Source: an uncultured Elusimicrobiales bacterium (GTDB lineage: Bacteria > Elusimicrobiota > Elusimicrobia > Elusimicrobiales > Elusimicrobiaceae). From it: a DNA stretch of 13,373 nucleotides. The notes beneath the pieces were generated by a model. The model saw only the letters and a list, made by a program, of their open reading frames with translations, was not told the origin of the DNA and did no database searches. The stretch covers positions 1-13,373 of the forward strand of contig CALUZE010000022.1 of assembly GCA_944325235.1 (NCBI GenBank), read 5' to 3'. The translations under genes and the position numbers were made by a program. Positions 6,450 to 12,944 of the stretch are shown in pieces (position 1 is the stretch's first letter; each line of letters begins with the position of its first letter).

Positions 6450-6875
6450 CTACCTTACTTTGCCCAACACGTACATATCGGCCAGGGCGCCTGTGATAGC
6501 CGCTTTGTCCTGGTCCAGCAGGCGCATATGGCTGTCCTCCAATTGGGCGTAGTGCACGCCTTCACCCGGAATGTCCAGCGCGGCGATGTTTCCCGTTACG
6601 GTGTACAGGCCTTTATCGGTAAAAACGCCGTCCTGCTCGCCGATGTATTCCGACCGCCACACAAAGGTGCCGTCTTCATTTAGCGTAATGCTGGTTTGAA
6701 TGCCCGGGCTGGACGCCGCCGGCAACAGGCCTTCGTATACGCCCACATAATTGGGCATTTCGGCATTTTGCTGGGCGGTGGGGAGTTCTTCTTCGTACAG
6801 CACTTCGGGCTGGTCTTTGCCGCAGGCGGCCAGGCTGCATACGGCCAAAACTAAAATCCATATTTTTTTATTCAT
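6450..6875 (-). CDS. NlpE-like lipoprotein lacking the CxxC motif
   Basis: The 141-residue precursor has a Lys-rich start, a hydrophobic core and a lipobox LAAC with Cys18 as the lipidation site, so it should be an outer- or inner-membrane lipoprotein. Residues ~43-100 follow the NlpE N-terminal barrel pattern: GVYEGLLPAASSPGIQTSIT, then LNEDGTF, a Y-x-G turn and a GxYTVTG strand. NlpE proteins sense envelope or copper stress and normally have CADC where this protein has AASS, so both metal/disulfide cysteines are missing. The start is supported by AAGGAG 8 nt upstream. It lies 140 nt downstream of the alkyltransferase gene on the same strand, with a structured element between them. A role in copper sensing should not be assumed. 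A general surface or lipoprotein-trafficking role is more likely. Confidence 0.82.
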   Translation of the reverse strand: MNKKIWILVLAVCSLAACGKDQPEVLYEEELPTAQQNAEMPNYVGVYEGLLPAASSPGIQTSITLNEDGTFVWRSEYIGEQDGVFTDKGLYTVTGNIAALDIPGEGVHYAQLEDSHMRLLDQDKAAITGALADMYVLGKVR

Positions 6876-6910
6876 CGGTTCTTCTCCTTGCGCACGTGCA
6901 ATAAAAAACG

Positions 6911-7014
6911 GCTGTTTGGGGTTGTATACACAGAGTCGCTCTTCTGTGTCTGCTTCCCAAGGCTAACTGGGAAGCCCCTGTGTAGAAACCCCGGTCTTCG
7001 GACCGGGCGTTTTT
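6911..7014 (+). ncRNA. Candidate structured RNA with competing hairpins and its own terminator
   Basis: Hairpin A pairs 6928-6934 with 6943-6949 (7 bp). Hairpin B pairs 6952-6959 with 6968-6975 (8 bp, loop AGGCTAAC). A terminator follows at 6990-7014. Alternatively GGGGTT (6918-6923) pairs with AACCCC (6987-6992) and ACACAG (6928-6933) with CTGTGT (6978-6983). This encloses hairpin B but destroys hairpin A and the base of the terminator. The two CTGTGT copies therefore compete for one ACACAG. The terminator loop is cUUCGg only when read on the plus strand, which favours that orientation. No plus-strand gene follows within 580 nt, so it looks like a free small RNA rather than a leader. No clear promoter is seen. 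I could not match it to 6S RNA, SRP RNA or a known riboswitch. Read on the minus strand it would be leader of the lipoprotein gene. Confidence 0.45.
6990..7014 (+). terminator. Intrinsic terminator with UUCG tetraloop
   Basis: A 7-bp stem CCCGGTC/GACCGGG is closed by TTCG (6997-7000) and followed by CG and five T (7010-7014). It ends at the stop codon of the oppositely oriented alkyltransferase gene. On the minus strand the T tract is poor (GTTTC). Confidence 0.75.
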
Positions 7015-7015
7015 G

Positions 7016-7501
7016 TTAACGGATGTTGTCCCGGTGCGCTTTTTCTAATTCTAACAAAAAAATCTTGCGTTGGATGCCGGCCCCGTAGCCGCCCCAGCCG
7101 CCGTCCGCCGCGATGACGCGATGGCACGGGATGACAATGGCAATGGGGTTGACGTGATTGGCGCCCCCCACCGCGCGGCACGCCCGCGGGTTCCCCACGG
7201 CGCGCGCGATATCCCGGTAACTGCACGTCCGCCCGTACGGCACCCGGATAAGCTGCCGCCACACCCGCCGTTGGAAATCCGTCCCCGCCGGGTCAAGCGG
7301 CAAGGCAAAGGCATATAGCGTGCCGGCAAAATAGGCCTCCAGTTCCTGCCGGGCCTTACGCAAAAGCGGGGTATCCCGTTCGGGCAGTTGCCGCGTCCAG
7401 GCGGCCGGGCAAAAGGCCACGCGGGTCAAACAGGTGTCCGTAGCGGCCACAGCTAACGGCCCCAACGGGCTGGGCATATACACAAACGTTTCAGGCTGCA
7501 T
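7016..7501 (-). CDS. ogt: Methylated-DNA--protein-cysteine S-methyltransferase (O6-alkylguanine repair)
   Basis: The 161-residue protein has the complete C-terminal domain of the suicidal DNA repair enzyme that moves alkyl groups from O6-alkylguanine to its own cysteine. It contains the helix-turn-helix region VPYGRTCSYRDIA (87-99), ACRAVGGANHVNPIAI (107-122) with the flipping Arg109 and Asn118, and the active-site IPCHRVI (124-130) with Cys126. The closing KIFLLELE includes the triad Glu. The short N-terminal domain is of the Ogt/Ada type. The ATG at 7501 has no Shine-Dalgarno site. An extended -10 TGC-TACAAT (7520-7512 on the minus strand) lies only 10 nt upstream, so the leader would be about 4 nt or absent. 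It is divergent from the first secreted paralogue. Confidence 0.94.
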   Translation of the reverse strand: MQPETFVYMPSPLGPLAVAATDTCLTRVAFCPAAWTRQLPERDTPLLRKARQELEAYFAGTLYAFALPLDPAGTDFQRRVWRQLIRVPYGRTCSYRDIARAVGNPRACRAVGGANHVNPIAIVIPCHRVIAADGGWGGYGAGIQRKIFLLELEKAHRDNIR

Positions 7502-7511
7502 AAGTAGGTTT

Positions 7512-7520
7512 ATTGTAGCA
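7512..7520 (-). promoter_or_regulatory. Putative extended -10 of the alkyltransferase gene
   Basis: The minus strand reads TGC-TACAAT, 10 nt before the ATG at 7501. No good -35 is found, as is usual for extended -10 promoters. No ribosome-binding site fits between the box and the ATG. Confidence 0.5.
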
Positions 7521-7564
7521 ATTATTTTAGGCCCGGTCCCACGGAAAATTGGGCCTTTTGACCC

Positions 7565-7594
7565 CTGTCATTTACTCGTCGTATTACCTATAAT
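7565..7594 (+). promoter_or_regulatory. Putative promoter of secreted paralogue 1 (leaderless arrangement)
   Basis: A perfect TATAAT (7589-7594) has CTGTCA 18 nt upstream (7565-7570) and lies 7 nt before the ATG at 7602. The expected transcription start therefore coincides with the start codon. There is no Shine-Dalgarno site. Confidence 0.6.
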
Positions 7595-7601
7595 TTAAAG
7601 T

Positions 7602-8495
7602 ATGAAAAACAAACGATTGATTCTGTGCGGTTTCCTGGGGGGTTTGTTGGTAGCGGTTACGCCCGCCTGCGGACAGGGAACCAAAAACATTCTTAAAAAT
7701 ATGTCCAAAGGGTTCCGGATGAACACCTCGCAAATCACGGAACGCTTTCCCAACGCGTCTGCCCAAATGAGCCAAGTGGGAGGGGCCGCCTCTATGGCTG
7801 TGCCCAGTGCAAGTGTGCCCATGATTGAAACGGACAAAATTGCCCACAAGGTCAACCATTTTATCATCAACCATAAAAAAATCTTATTCCGCGCACAGCG
7901 CGCCGTGGGGATTTCGCCCCGCCAAGCCGTCACCAATATGCGGCACCTGGGCATTCCTCCCACCCATAGGCCGCCTTTTCCCAAGCCAAACAAGACGCAA
8001 AGCTTTGCCGTGCCGGACTTTACCGATTTAGCCTACGAAAGCGGGGAACTCCCCGCTTCCCCTTTTGCGCCGCACCCGTACTATGTGTACCGCGGACTGG
8101 GTTTATCCACCGACGGAAACGCCGTGCGGAACATTTTGGAAAACGGCTTGCTGGTCAAAGACGTCGGCCCGGACCATAACACCCTGCGGCTGTCGTATGC
8201 GTCTCACATGGGGGGTGGGGCCCTGCAAACAATTGCCAGCCAGCCCGTCATCAATTTGACCAATTCCCCCACCGTAGCCCTGCACTATGCCAAGCGCTAC
8301 CAGGCCAAGGGAATGCTGGTGTTGGTGGTTGTGAAAGAAAAACAAAACCATAAAAAAATCATTGCCACCCCGGATGATATCCCGGCGAGCGACATTCAAG
8401 CCGTTGCCGCAGTGCTTTCCATTCACGGCCGGCCGACCTGGTGCCAAATTGAGCTGACGGAAGACGGATTCTTGGTTACGCCGTATGCCGACTGA
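7602..8495 (+). CDS. Secreted protein, paralogue 1, with ADP-ribosyltransferase-like C-terminal pattern
   Basis: This 297-residue protein belongs to a three-member family in this window that I do not recognise by name. It starts with a Sec signal peptide (basic MKNKR, hydrophobic core, PACGQG at ~21-26). A poor lipobox (TPAC) makes lipidation possible but unlikely. Residues ~86-118 (NHFIINHKK... GISPRQAVTNMRHLG) match the third paralogue. Residues ~161-295 match the second: YVYRGLGL (161-168) with Arg164, RNILENGL (176-183), NLTNSPTVALHYA (218-230), a hydrophobic strand LVLVVV, DIPASD (259-264), AVAAVL (267-272), and W-x-x-IEL to FLVTPY at the end. The order Arg strand, Ser/Thr strand with xALxxA, then a late strand fits the R-S-E ADP-ribosyltransferase fold. 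However, the expected Glu position (267) is Ala, so it may be inactive or the fold call wrong. The ATG at 7602 sits 7 nt after TATAAT. Confidence 0.75.
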   Translation: MKNKRLILCGFLGGLLVAVTPACGQGTKNILKNMSKGFRMNTSQITERFPNASAQMSQVGGAASMAVPSASVPMIETDKIAHKVNHFIINHKKILFRAQRAVGISPRQAVTNMRHLGIPPTHRPPFPKPNKTQSFAVPDFTDLAYESGELPASPFAPHPYYVYRGLGLSTDGNAVRNILENGLLVKDVGPDHNTLRLSYASHMGGGALQTIASQPVINLTNSPTVALHYAKRYQAKGMLVLVVVKEKQNHKKIIATPDDIPASDIQAVAAVLSIHGRPTWCQIELTEDGFLVTPYAD

Positions 8496-8515
8496 CGCAA
8501 CGCGGCCGTGACAAA

Positions 8516-8540
8516 ATAGGTCTTTGGACCTATGGTTTTT
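8516..8540 (+). terminator. Weak hairpin terminator between paralogues 1 and 2
   Basis: A 7-bp stem ATAGGTC/GACCTAT (8516-8522 with 8527-8533) with a 4-nt loop is followed by GG and five T. It is shorter than the other terminators here and probably only partly efficient. Confidence 0.5.
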
Positions 8541-8555
8541 AGCCGATTTTCCCGG

Positions 8556-8561
8556 TATACT
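8556..8561 (+). promoter_or_regulatory. Putative -10 box of secreted paralogue 2
   Basis: TATACT lies 31 nt before the ATG at 8593, leaving a ~25-nt leader with an AGGGGG ribosome-binding site. No clear -35 is present. In contrast to paralogues 1 and 3, this gene has a normal leader. Confidence 0.4.
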
Positions 8562-8592
8562 ATAAGTAACAAAACGGCAAAAGGGGGCCTTT

Positions 8593-9477
8593 ATGACGTG
8601 GCGCAAATGTTTCATCTTTGTTTTATCCGGTCTATTCCTGTTTGGCGGGTTTGCCCCGCTGGACGCCCAACTGATTAAACCGGGGTTCAAGGTACCACAA
8701 GCCTTGGGCAAAAACGCCGTCAACCCGTGGCGGAACTTTACAGGAAAAATTCCTTCTGCCGTTCCTGCCGTTCCTTCGAAAAAACCCAAATTTAACACCT
8801 ACTTAGCCAACAAATATCCCAGGGTGGTACTTTCGTTTGAAAAAAATATCCGCAAAAAAACCCACCGGCAGGCCTTGCGCCGCGTGGCGGAACTGCGCGA
8901 ATCGGACAACAAAGGCTGGGTAAAAATCATTTCCCAAGGGCTTGTTACCCCCCACCTGACCGGGTTAACGCTGGACGGTTACGCAGGGGATGTGCCCGCA
9001 AGAGCGCCCGTGCCCACCAATAAAATTTACCTCTACCGCGGAATGGGATTGGATGAAAACGCCCTGCGCAACGTGTTGAAAAACGGCCTGCGCGTGCAGG
9101 ACTCCGGCAAAGAGGCCAACGCCGTCGGCGTGCAAATGCGCCTCTTAAGCTTAGGCACCATGCCCGCTACGGAAGAAATGATTCGCCAAACGGACGTCAA
9201 ACAAACCTACTTAACCCCCCGTGCGGATGAAACCCTGCATTTTGCCTATATGCACAGCTTTGAGGACGGCAAAATCCCCGTGATAGTAACCGTACGCAAT
9301 TGGAGAAAAACGAACAGCCACCACGTAGTGACTGAGGATATCCCAACGTCCGACTTTGTGGAAGTATCGGCCTTGATTAAAGGCCCGGACGGCAAACCGA
9401 TCTGGAGCCGCGTGCAGCTGGCGCCGGACGGCGAGTCGTTCATCTTTACGCCGTACATTCCCCGTGCGGGAAAATAA
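8593..9477 (+). CDS. Secreted protein, paralogue 2, with ADP-ribosyltransferase-like C-terminal domain
   Basis: The 294-residue protein has a signal peptide (MTWRKC, hydrophobic core, cleavage likely after PLDA at residue 25), a basic Pro-rich N-terminal region and a C-terminal domain shared with the preceding gene. Shared blocks are YLYRGMGL (146-153) with Arg149, LRNVLKNGLRVQD (158-170), YLTPRADETLHFAYM (206-220), PVIVTV (229-234), EDIPTSDFVEVSAL (248-261) with Glu257, GKPIWSRVQL (267-276) and FTPY (285-288). Arg149, Thr208 and Glu257 would be the R-S/T-E set of an ADP-ribosyltransferase. The EVSAL strand is identical to the five residues around the catalytic Glu of cholera toxin A as I remember it. 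This is pattern recognition, not a search result. The target and NAD binding are unknown, and no immunity gene is obvious. The ATG has AGGGGG 5 nt upstream. The next gene starts 7 nt after the stop. Confidence 0.77.
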   Translation: MTWRKCFIFVLSGLFLFGGFAPLDAQLIKPGFKVPQALGKNAVNPWRNFTGKIPSAVPAVPSKKPKFNTYLANKYPRVVLSFEKNIRKKTHRQALRRVAELRESDNKGWVKIISQGLVTPHLTGLTLDGYAGDVPARAPVPTNKIYLYRGMGLDENALRNVLKNGLRVQDSGKEANAVGVQMRLLSLGTMPATEEMIRQTDVKQTYLTPRADETLHFAYMHSFEDGKIPVIVTVRNWRKTNSHHVVTEDIPTSDFVEVSALIKGPDGKPIWSRVQLAPDGESFIFTPYIPRAGK

Positions 9478-9484
9478 TTTTACT

Positions 9485-9952
9485 ATGCAACCCACTTCTA
9501 TCCAAAAAGGCGAAGAAGCCAAACGGCTTTTTCTGTCCGGCTATAATTGCGCCCAAGCCGTATTTTTGGCTTTCAGCGGCGACTTGGGGCTGGACCAAAC
9601 CACCGCCCTAAAAATCAGTTCCTGTTTTGGCGGCGGAATGGGCCGCCTGCGCGAAGTGTGCGGCGCCGTAAGCGCGATGTTTATGGTGCTGGGGCTGAAG
9701 TATGCGTCTTCGGACCCGACGGACCGCACCGCCAAAGCCGCCCTGTATGCCCGCGTGCAGGAACTGGCGCGGCGGTTTAAAGAAGAAAACGGCTCTATTA
9801 TCTGCCGCGAACTTTTGTCCCTCCCGCCCGGCCCGCAGGACCCCACGCCGCAGGAACGCACGCCGCAATACTACCGTTTGCGCCCGTGCCCGGATAAAGT
9901 GGTTTCGGCCGCGCGGATATTGGCGGAATATATCCACGAACAAGAACTGTAA
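9485..9952 (+). CDS. C_GCAxxG_C_C family protein
   Basis: The 155-residue protein matches the C_GCAxxG_C_C family (TIGR01909 type), small cytosolic proteins with five conserved cysteines thought to bind metal or a redox cofactor, with no established reaction. The cysteines are Cys22 (SGYNCAQAVF), Cys47 (SSCFGGGMGR), Cys59 (EVCGAVSAM), Cys107 (IICREL) and Cys135 (RPCPDKV), all present. The ATG at 9485 is 7 nt after paralogue 2, so both are probably on one transcript. No Shine-Dalgarno site is visible, and an upstream in-frame GTG at 9464 would overlap paralogue 2 by 14 nt. A strong terminator follows. The pairing with a secreted protein gene gives no clear functional link. Confidence 0.88.
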   Translation: MQPTSIQKGEEAKRLFLSGYNCAQAVFLAFSGDLGLDQTTALKISSCFGGGMGRLREVCGAVSAMFMVLGLKYASSDPTDRTAKAALYARVQELARRFKEENGSIICRELLSLPPGPQDPTPQERTPQYYRLRPCPDKVVSAARILAEYIHEQEL

Positions 9953-9966
9953 TTTTTTCGTTACGC

Positions 9967-10002
9967 AAAAACACCCCGAGGAAATTCCTCGGGGTGTTTT
10001 TT
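9967..10002. terminator. Strong bidirectional terminator
   Basis: A stem of at least 11 bp (9971-9981 with 9987-9997, extended by A-T pairs) with a 5-nt loop is followed by a T run on plus (9997-10002) and five T on minus (9971-9967). It ends the paralogue 2/C_GCAxxG unit and can stop minus-strand readthrough from the DUF2207 gene. Confidence 0.9.
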
Positions 10003-10117
10003 AATAAGCGTAGGCTGTGCGCCGCGTACGGCGCAAGCTCAGCATTTTCCGCCGCAAAACGCTGTCCGAAATACGCCCATTTCCTCCGCCCAAACGCCGC
10101 GCCTACATACCGGCGCC
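10003..10117. other. GC-rich intergenic segment with inverted repeats
   Basis: No convincing gene is seen. It holds a 7-bp hairpin TGCGCCG/CGGCGCA (10018-10035) and a distant pair GTAGGC (10010-10015) / GCCTAC (10101-10106) that could close a ~97-nt structure. It lies between the DUF2207 stop and the bidirectional terminator, so it may be a structured 3' UTR of that gene or an independent RNA. On the minus strand GGAGG stands only 2 nt before an ATG with a 13-codon frame, too close for a normal start. Confidence 0.3.
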
Positions 10118-11911
10118 TTACGGACGGAAGGATTTCTTGTAAAACGGATCCTGCAGAAAGTTTTTTTCGGACGAAGTCGGTGTGATGGGCCGGTTCAGCC
10201 GGCTGAGCAGTTCGCGCAATTTCTCCAGCGGCACTTGCAAACCGCGCTGGTGCAGGGTCTGCTCCAGCACGGATTTGTCCACCCGCAGCGAAAACGCGTC
10301 AATCCATTCCTCGGACACGCTCAATGCACACGCATAGGGCAAATAGTCGCAAAACGTCTCTGCCGCCTGCTGTCCGTCGGACCACACGTCCCGATTGGCC
10401 CCGATGTGAAGCAGGTAGCATTTAAAACCTTCCGTCTGGTTCATCACGGCTTGCCCCGCCGGCGTATAAGCCGCAATCCAACCACTAAACACGCCGCCAA
10501 AAAACGAAATCAGCCCCACGGCGGGCAACCACCACCTCACGCCATTGGCCTGTTGCGACATATATCCCAAAAATCCGGCAATAGCCAAGGCCAACAGCCC
10601 GATTGCAATTCGCTTCGCCGTCCGATGGCGGCTAACCGCCGCCCACCAATAGCCGCAAATCAGCCAACAAATCCCGCCGAACAGCACCGCCAGAACCGCC
10701 GCCAAGCACTCCCCGCATTGGCAGCCGATGCCAATCAGCAGCGCCAAGGCCAGCACAGTGGCGCCGTTATACGCCAAATGCCGCTTAAACAGCCGAGATA
10801 ACCCTTGCTGTTTTAACTGCTTTTCCACCTCCACTTGGGTTCCGCGCCACCGGACAGGATTATCCCACCCCACGGCAAATTTGGTCACGCCGTTAGAAAA
10901 TAAAGCATCGCACATAGTTCTTTCGTCGGCGGACAGGAAAGCGGCCTCTTTATTTTTCGGCCGCAGCACCGCATACGGCAAATAGTTTTCTTGTTCCTGG
11001 GTGATATCCACCGCTCCTTTGACGGCCAAACTGAGTGCATATATCCACATGGGCACCTCCCCGCGGGAAATTACATACCGCAAAGAAGCGGCCGAAAACC
11101 CTTCCGGCGGCGTTTGACGCCATTGAACCGGTTTCGCCAACGGCCTGCGCCCCACCCTCCGCCAGCTTAAGTAATAAAACAACCCCATCACAAGCACCAA
11201 CAGCGTTGCTTCCGCCGGCACCAACCAACCGCGGTAACGGTATTTCAAGCGGGCCCATTTCACTTCGTTCGGCACGTCTACAAACCCCGGCCGCCACCCG
11301 GCCACCACCCGCAGCCCGCGCCCCAAAAAAATCGGTGCTCTGGTTTCCAAAGATATTTCGCCCGCGGTTTCATCGGCGGCTACCTGCGGGGCAATATCCG
11401 CTCTGTTCGCTTCTATCCAATTGCCGGGCCGGCCGATATACCCCGTTAAATCCGCCTCGGACAAAGCTGCCTGCTGGGGCAAACGCAGTTTAAACACGGC
11501 CTTGCTAATCACAAAAAAGCCCCGGTCCGTCACATTCCAGTCCAGCCTGTCACGCTCCGGCAAAAACGTAACTGCCCCCGGGATATGATACCGCAGGCGA
11601 TAAACATCGGGCTGGGAGCTTGTTTCCGAAGAGGAAGCAACCCGGACCCGCACCCTATCGGCATAAGGTTCCAGCGTAAACGGGCAAGGTTCCCCGTTTT
11701 TCGTAAGGGTGATATCTTGTGCCAGCGCCGGCAAATCACGGGGCACGGGCCTATCTTCTTCCGACTGGCCGACGACTGTAATCGTTTCTTCCACCCAGGC
11801 CGTCCCCTGTTTGTCCACGGTTACTGTGGAATCAAACTGCTTCAGGCACTCCTGGCTAAATCCCCAGGTCGCCCCCCATAACAAAAACAACACCCCTGCT
11901 AATTTTTTCAT
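10118..11911 (-). CDS. DUF2207 domain-containing membrane protein
   Basis: The 597-residue protein has the layout of DUF2207 proteins, predicted surface-facing membrane proteins of unknown function. A signal peptide (1-19) is followed by an exported beta-rich domain (~22-215) with the typical DRLDWNVTDRGFFVISKA block (121-138), then a membrane helix at ~231-250. Next is a cytosolic region starting with the hallmark PPEGFSAASLRYVISRGE (268-285), then four further hydrophobic segments between ~383 and 481. The C-terminal tail contains GFKCYLLHI (495-503) and LPYACALSVSEEW (524-536), both standard for the family. Its length is normal and nothing appears broken. The ATG has AAGGAG 5 nt upstream. 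It is divergent from the DNA glycosylase gene, and the shared AT-rich palindrome between them holds a -10-like TATAAT on each strand. Confidence 0.9.
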   Translation of the reverse strand: MKKLAGVLFLLWGATWGFSQECLKQFDSTVTVDKQGTAWVEETITVVGQSEEDRPVPRDLPALAQDITLTKNGEPCPFTLEPYADRVRVRVASSSETSSQPDVYRLRYHIPGAVTFLPERDRLDWNVTDRGFFVISKAVFKLRLPQQAALSEADLTGYIGRPGNWIEANRADIAPQVAADETAGEISLETRAPIFLGRGLRVVAGWRPGFVDVPNEVKWARLKYRYRGWLVPAEATLLVLVMGLFYYLSWRRVGRRPLAKPVQWRQTPPEGFSAASLRYVISRGEVPMWIYALSLAVKGAVDITQEQENYLPYAVLRPKNKEAAFLSADERTMCDALFSNGVTKFAVGWDNPVRWRGTQVEVEKQLKQQGLSRLFKRHLAYNGATVLALALLIGIGCQCGECLAAVLAVLFGGICWLICGYWWAAVSRHRTAKRIAIGLLALAIAGFLGYMSQQANGVRWWLPAVGLISFFGGVFSGWIAAYTPAGQAVMNQTEGFKCYLLHIGANRDVWSDGQQAAETFCDYLPYACALSVSEEWIDAFSLRVDKSVLEQTLHQRGLQVPLEKLRELLSRLNRPITPTSSEKNFLQDPFYKKSFRP

Positions 11912-11952
11912 TTCTGCTCCTTGCCGGTTGGTCTACTGACAGGCAACTTTCC

Positions 11953-11966
11953 TATAATTTATTATA
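11953..11966. promoter_or_regulatory. Overlapping divergent -10 boxes (DUF2207 gene / DNA glycosylase gene)
   Basis: The 14-nt near-palindrome TATAATTTATTATA contains TATAAT on the plus strand (11953-11958), 7 nt before the glycosylase ATG, and TATAAT on the minus strand (11966-11961), about 50 nt before the DUF2207 ATG. The -35 elements are weak on both sides (TTGGTC at 19-nt spacing on plus). Confidence 0.5.
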
Positions 11967-12463
11967 TGTTAAAAAGTTTTGCGCCTGTCGTAAATACCCG
12001 CACCCGCATTTTGGTCATTGGCAGTATGCCGGGGGAAGCCTCATTGCGCGCACGGCAATACTATGCCTACGCGCACAACCAGTTTTGGCGGCTGATGTTT
12101 GACCTGTTGGAAAACGGCCGCACCCCGCGCGATTACGAAGACAAATTACACACGCTTTTAGCCCACGGCATCGGCCTGTGGGACGCCTTGGCCCGCTGCG
12201 AACGCACCGGCAGCTTGGACGGCAACATCAAACGCCCCGTGCCGAATGATTTTCCGGCGTTATTTGCCCAATTCCCGCAAGTGCACGCCCTGCTGTTTAA
12301 CGGCCAGGCGGCGGCACGCCACTTTAAACGCGCCTTCGGCTTTCCGCCCGATAAGATCTGCCTGGTTTTGCCTTCCACCAGCCCGGCCCACGCCGCCCTG
12401 TCCTACGAACAAAAAAAGGCCCGCTGGCAGGACGCGCTCGCCCGCGCGAGGGAAGAACGATGA
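11966..12463 (+). CDS. DNA-deoxyinosine (hypoxanthine) glycosylase, uracil-DNA glycosylase superfamily family 6
   Basis: The 165-residue protein fits the family 6 uracil-DNA glycosylase superfamily, which removes deaminated adenine (hypoxanthine) from DNA as the first step of base excision repair. Motif 1 is VIGSMPGEASLRARQYYAYAHNQFW in outline, residues 17-41, with Asn38 in the HNQFW block equivalent to the catalytic Asn of the archaeal enzyme. The late motif LPSTSPAHA corresponds to the superfamily's DNA-intercalating loop. The start at ATG 11966 lies 7 nt after a perfect TATAAT, and the frame upstream of it would read through the promoter. No Shine-Dalgarno site is seen. Its stop overlaps the next ATG (ATGA), so the YqaA-like gene is translationally coupled. 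Substrate preference within the superfamily is inferred from motif form only. Confidence 0.85.
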   Translation: MLKSFAPVVNTRTRILVIGSMPGEASLRARQYYAYAHNQFWRLMFDLLENGRTPRDYEDKLHTLLAHGIGLWDALARCERTGSLDGNIKRPVPNDFPALFAQFPQVHALLFNGQAAARHFKRAFGFPPDKICLVLPSTSPAHAALSYEQKKARWQDALARAREER

Positions 12464-12897
12464 GCTCGGCCGGTGCGCTTGCCCTATTGTTTACGGCCGC
12501 TTTTACGGCGGCCACCTTGTTGCCGGCTCAGTCCGAAAGCATTTTGGTGTGGCTGAGCAGCACACATCAATACCCGCCCGAGCTGTTATTGGCGGCCGCC
12601 ACGGCCGGCAATGTGCTGGGGGCGCTGGTCAACTGGTGGCTGGGCAAATACGCGGCCCGCTTTAAAAACCGCCGCTGGTTCCCGGTAAACGAAAAGCAAT
12701 TTGCCAAAGCGGAACACTTCTTTCAAAAATACGGGCGGTGGAGCCTGCTGCTTTCCTGGGTGCCGTTCATCGGGGACCCGATTACCCTGGCGGCCGGCGC
12801 ACTGGGCGTGCGGGCAGGCGAATTTTTGCTGTGGGTGACGCTGGCCAAAGGCGGCCGGTATGCCCTTTTGTGGGCGGCCGCCGAAGGACTGTTTTAA
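12460..12897 (+). CDS. yqaA: YqaA-family membrane protein (DedA/VTT-like)
   Basis: The 145-residue protein resembles E. coli YqaA in length and in blocks along its sequence. These include an N-terminal hydrophobic segment ending in TLLPAQSE (residues ~19-26), GNxLGxxxNWWLGK (~50-63), FQKYGRWSLLLSWVPFIGDPITLAAG (~88-113) and AKGGRYALLWAA near the end. The family is a small inner-membrane relative of the SNARE-associated/DedA proteins with re-entrant helices, possibly involved in lipid transport. No function is proved. It overlaps the glycosylase gene by 4 nt (ATGA) and GAGGGA lies about 9 nt upstream. Co-expression with a repair enzyme is clear from the layout but need not mean a shared task. 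Confidence 0.87.
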   Translation: MSSAGALALLFTAAFTAATLLPAQSESILVWLSSTHQYPPELLLAAATAGNVLGALVNWWLGKYAARFKNRRWFPVNEKQFAKAEHFFQKYGRWSLLLSWVPFIGDPITLAAGALGVRAGEFLLWVTLAKGGRYALLWAAAEGLF

Positions 12898-12909
12898 CGG
12901 TTGTTCCTA

Positions 12910-12938
12910 TTGCCAATCCATTGGTTTCTTTCTACAAT
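12910..12938 (+). promoter_or_regulatory. Putative promoter of secreted paralogue 3 (leaderless arrangement)
   Basis: TTGCCA (12910-12915), a 17-nt spacer and TACAAT (12933-12938) make a good sigma-70-type promoter. The ATG at 12945 begins 6 nt after the -10 box, so the predicted transcript starts at or next to the start codon. No Shine-Dalgarno site exists. Confidence 0.65.
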
Positions 12939-12944
12939 AAAAAT

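Noticed and set aside
6911..7014. Assignment of the hairpin element to 6S RNA or bacterial SRP RNA
   Set aside because: It is too short for a typical 6S RNA and lacks the conserved SRP loop (GGAAG/AGCAG) in a matching hairpin on either strand.
10040..10095. Minus-strand 13-codon frame after GGAGG in the gap below the DUF2207 gene
   Set aside because: The GGAGG is only 2 nt from the ATG and the peptide is too short to support.
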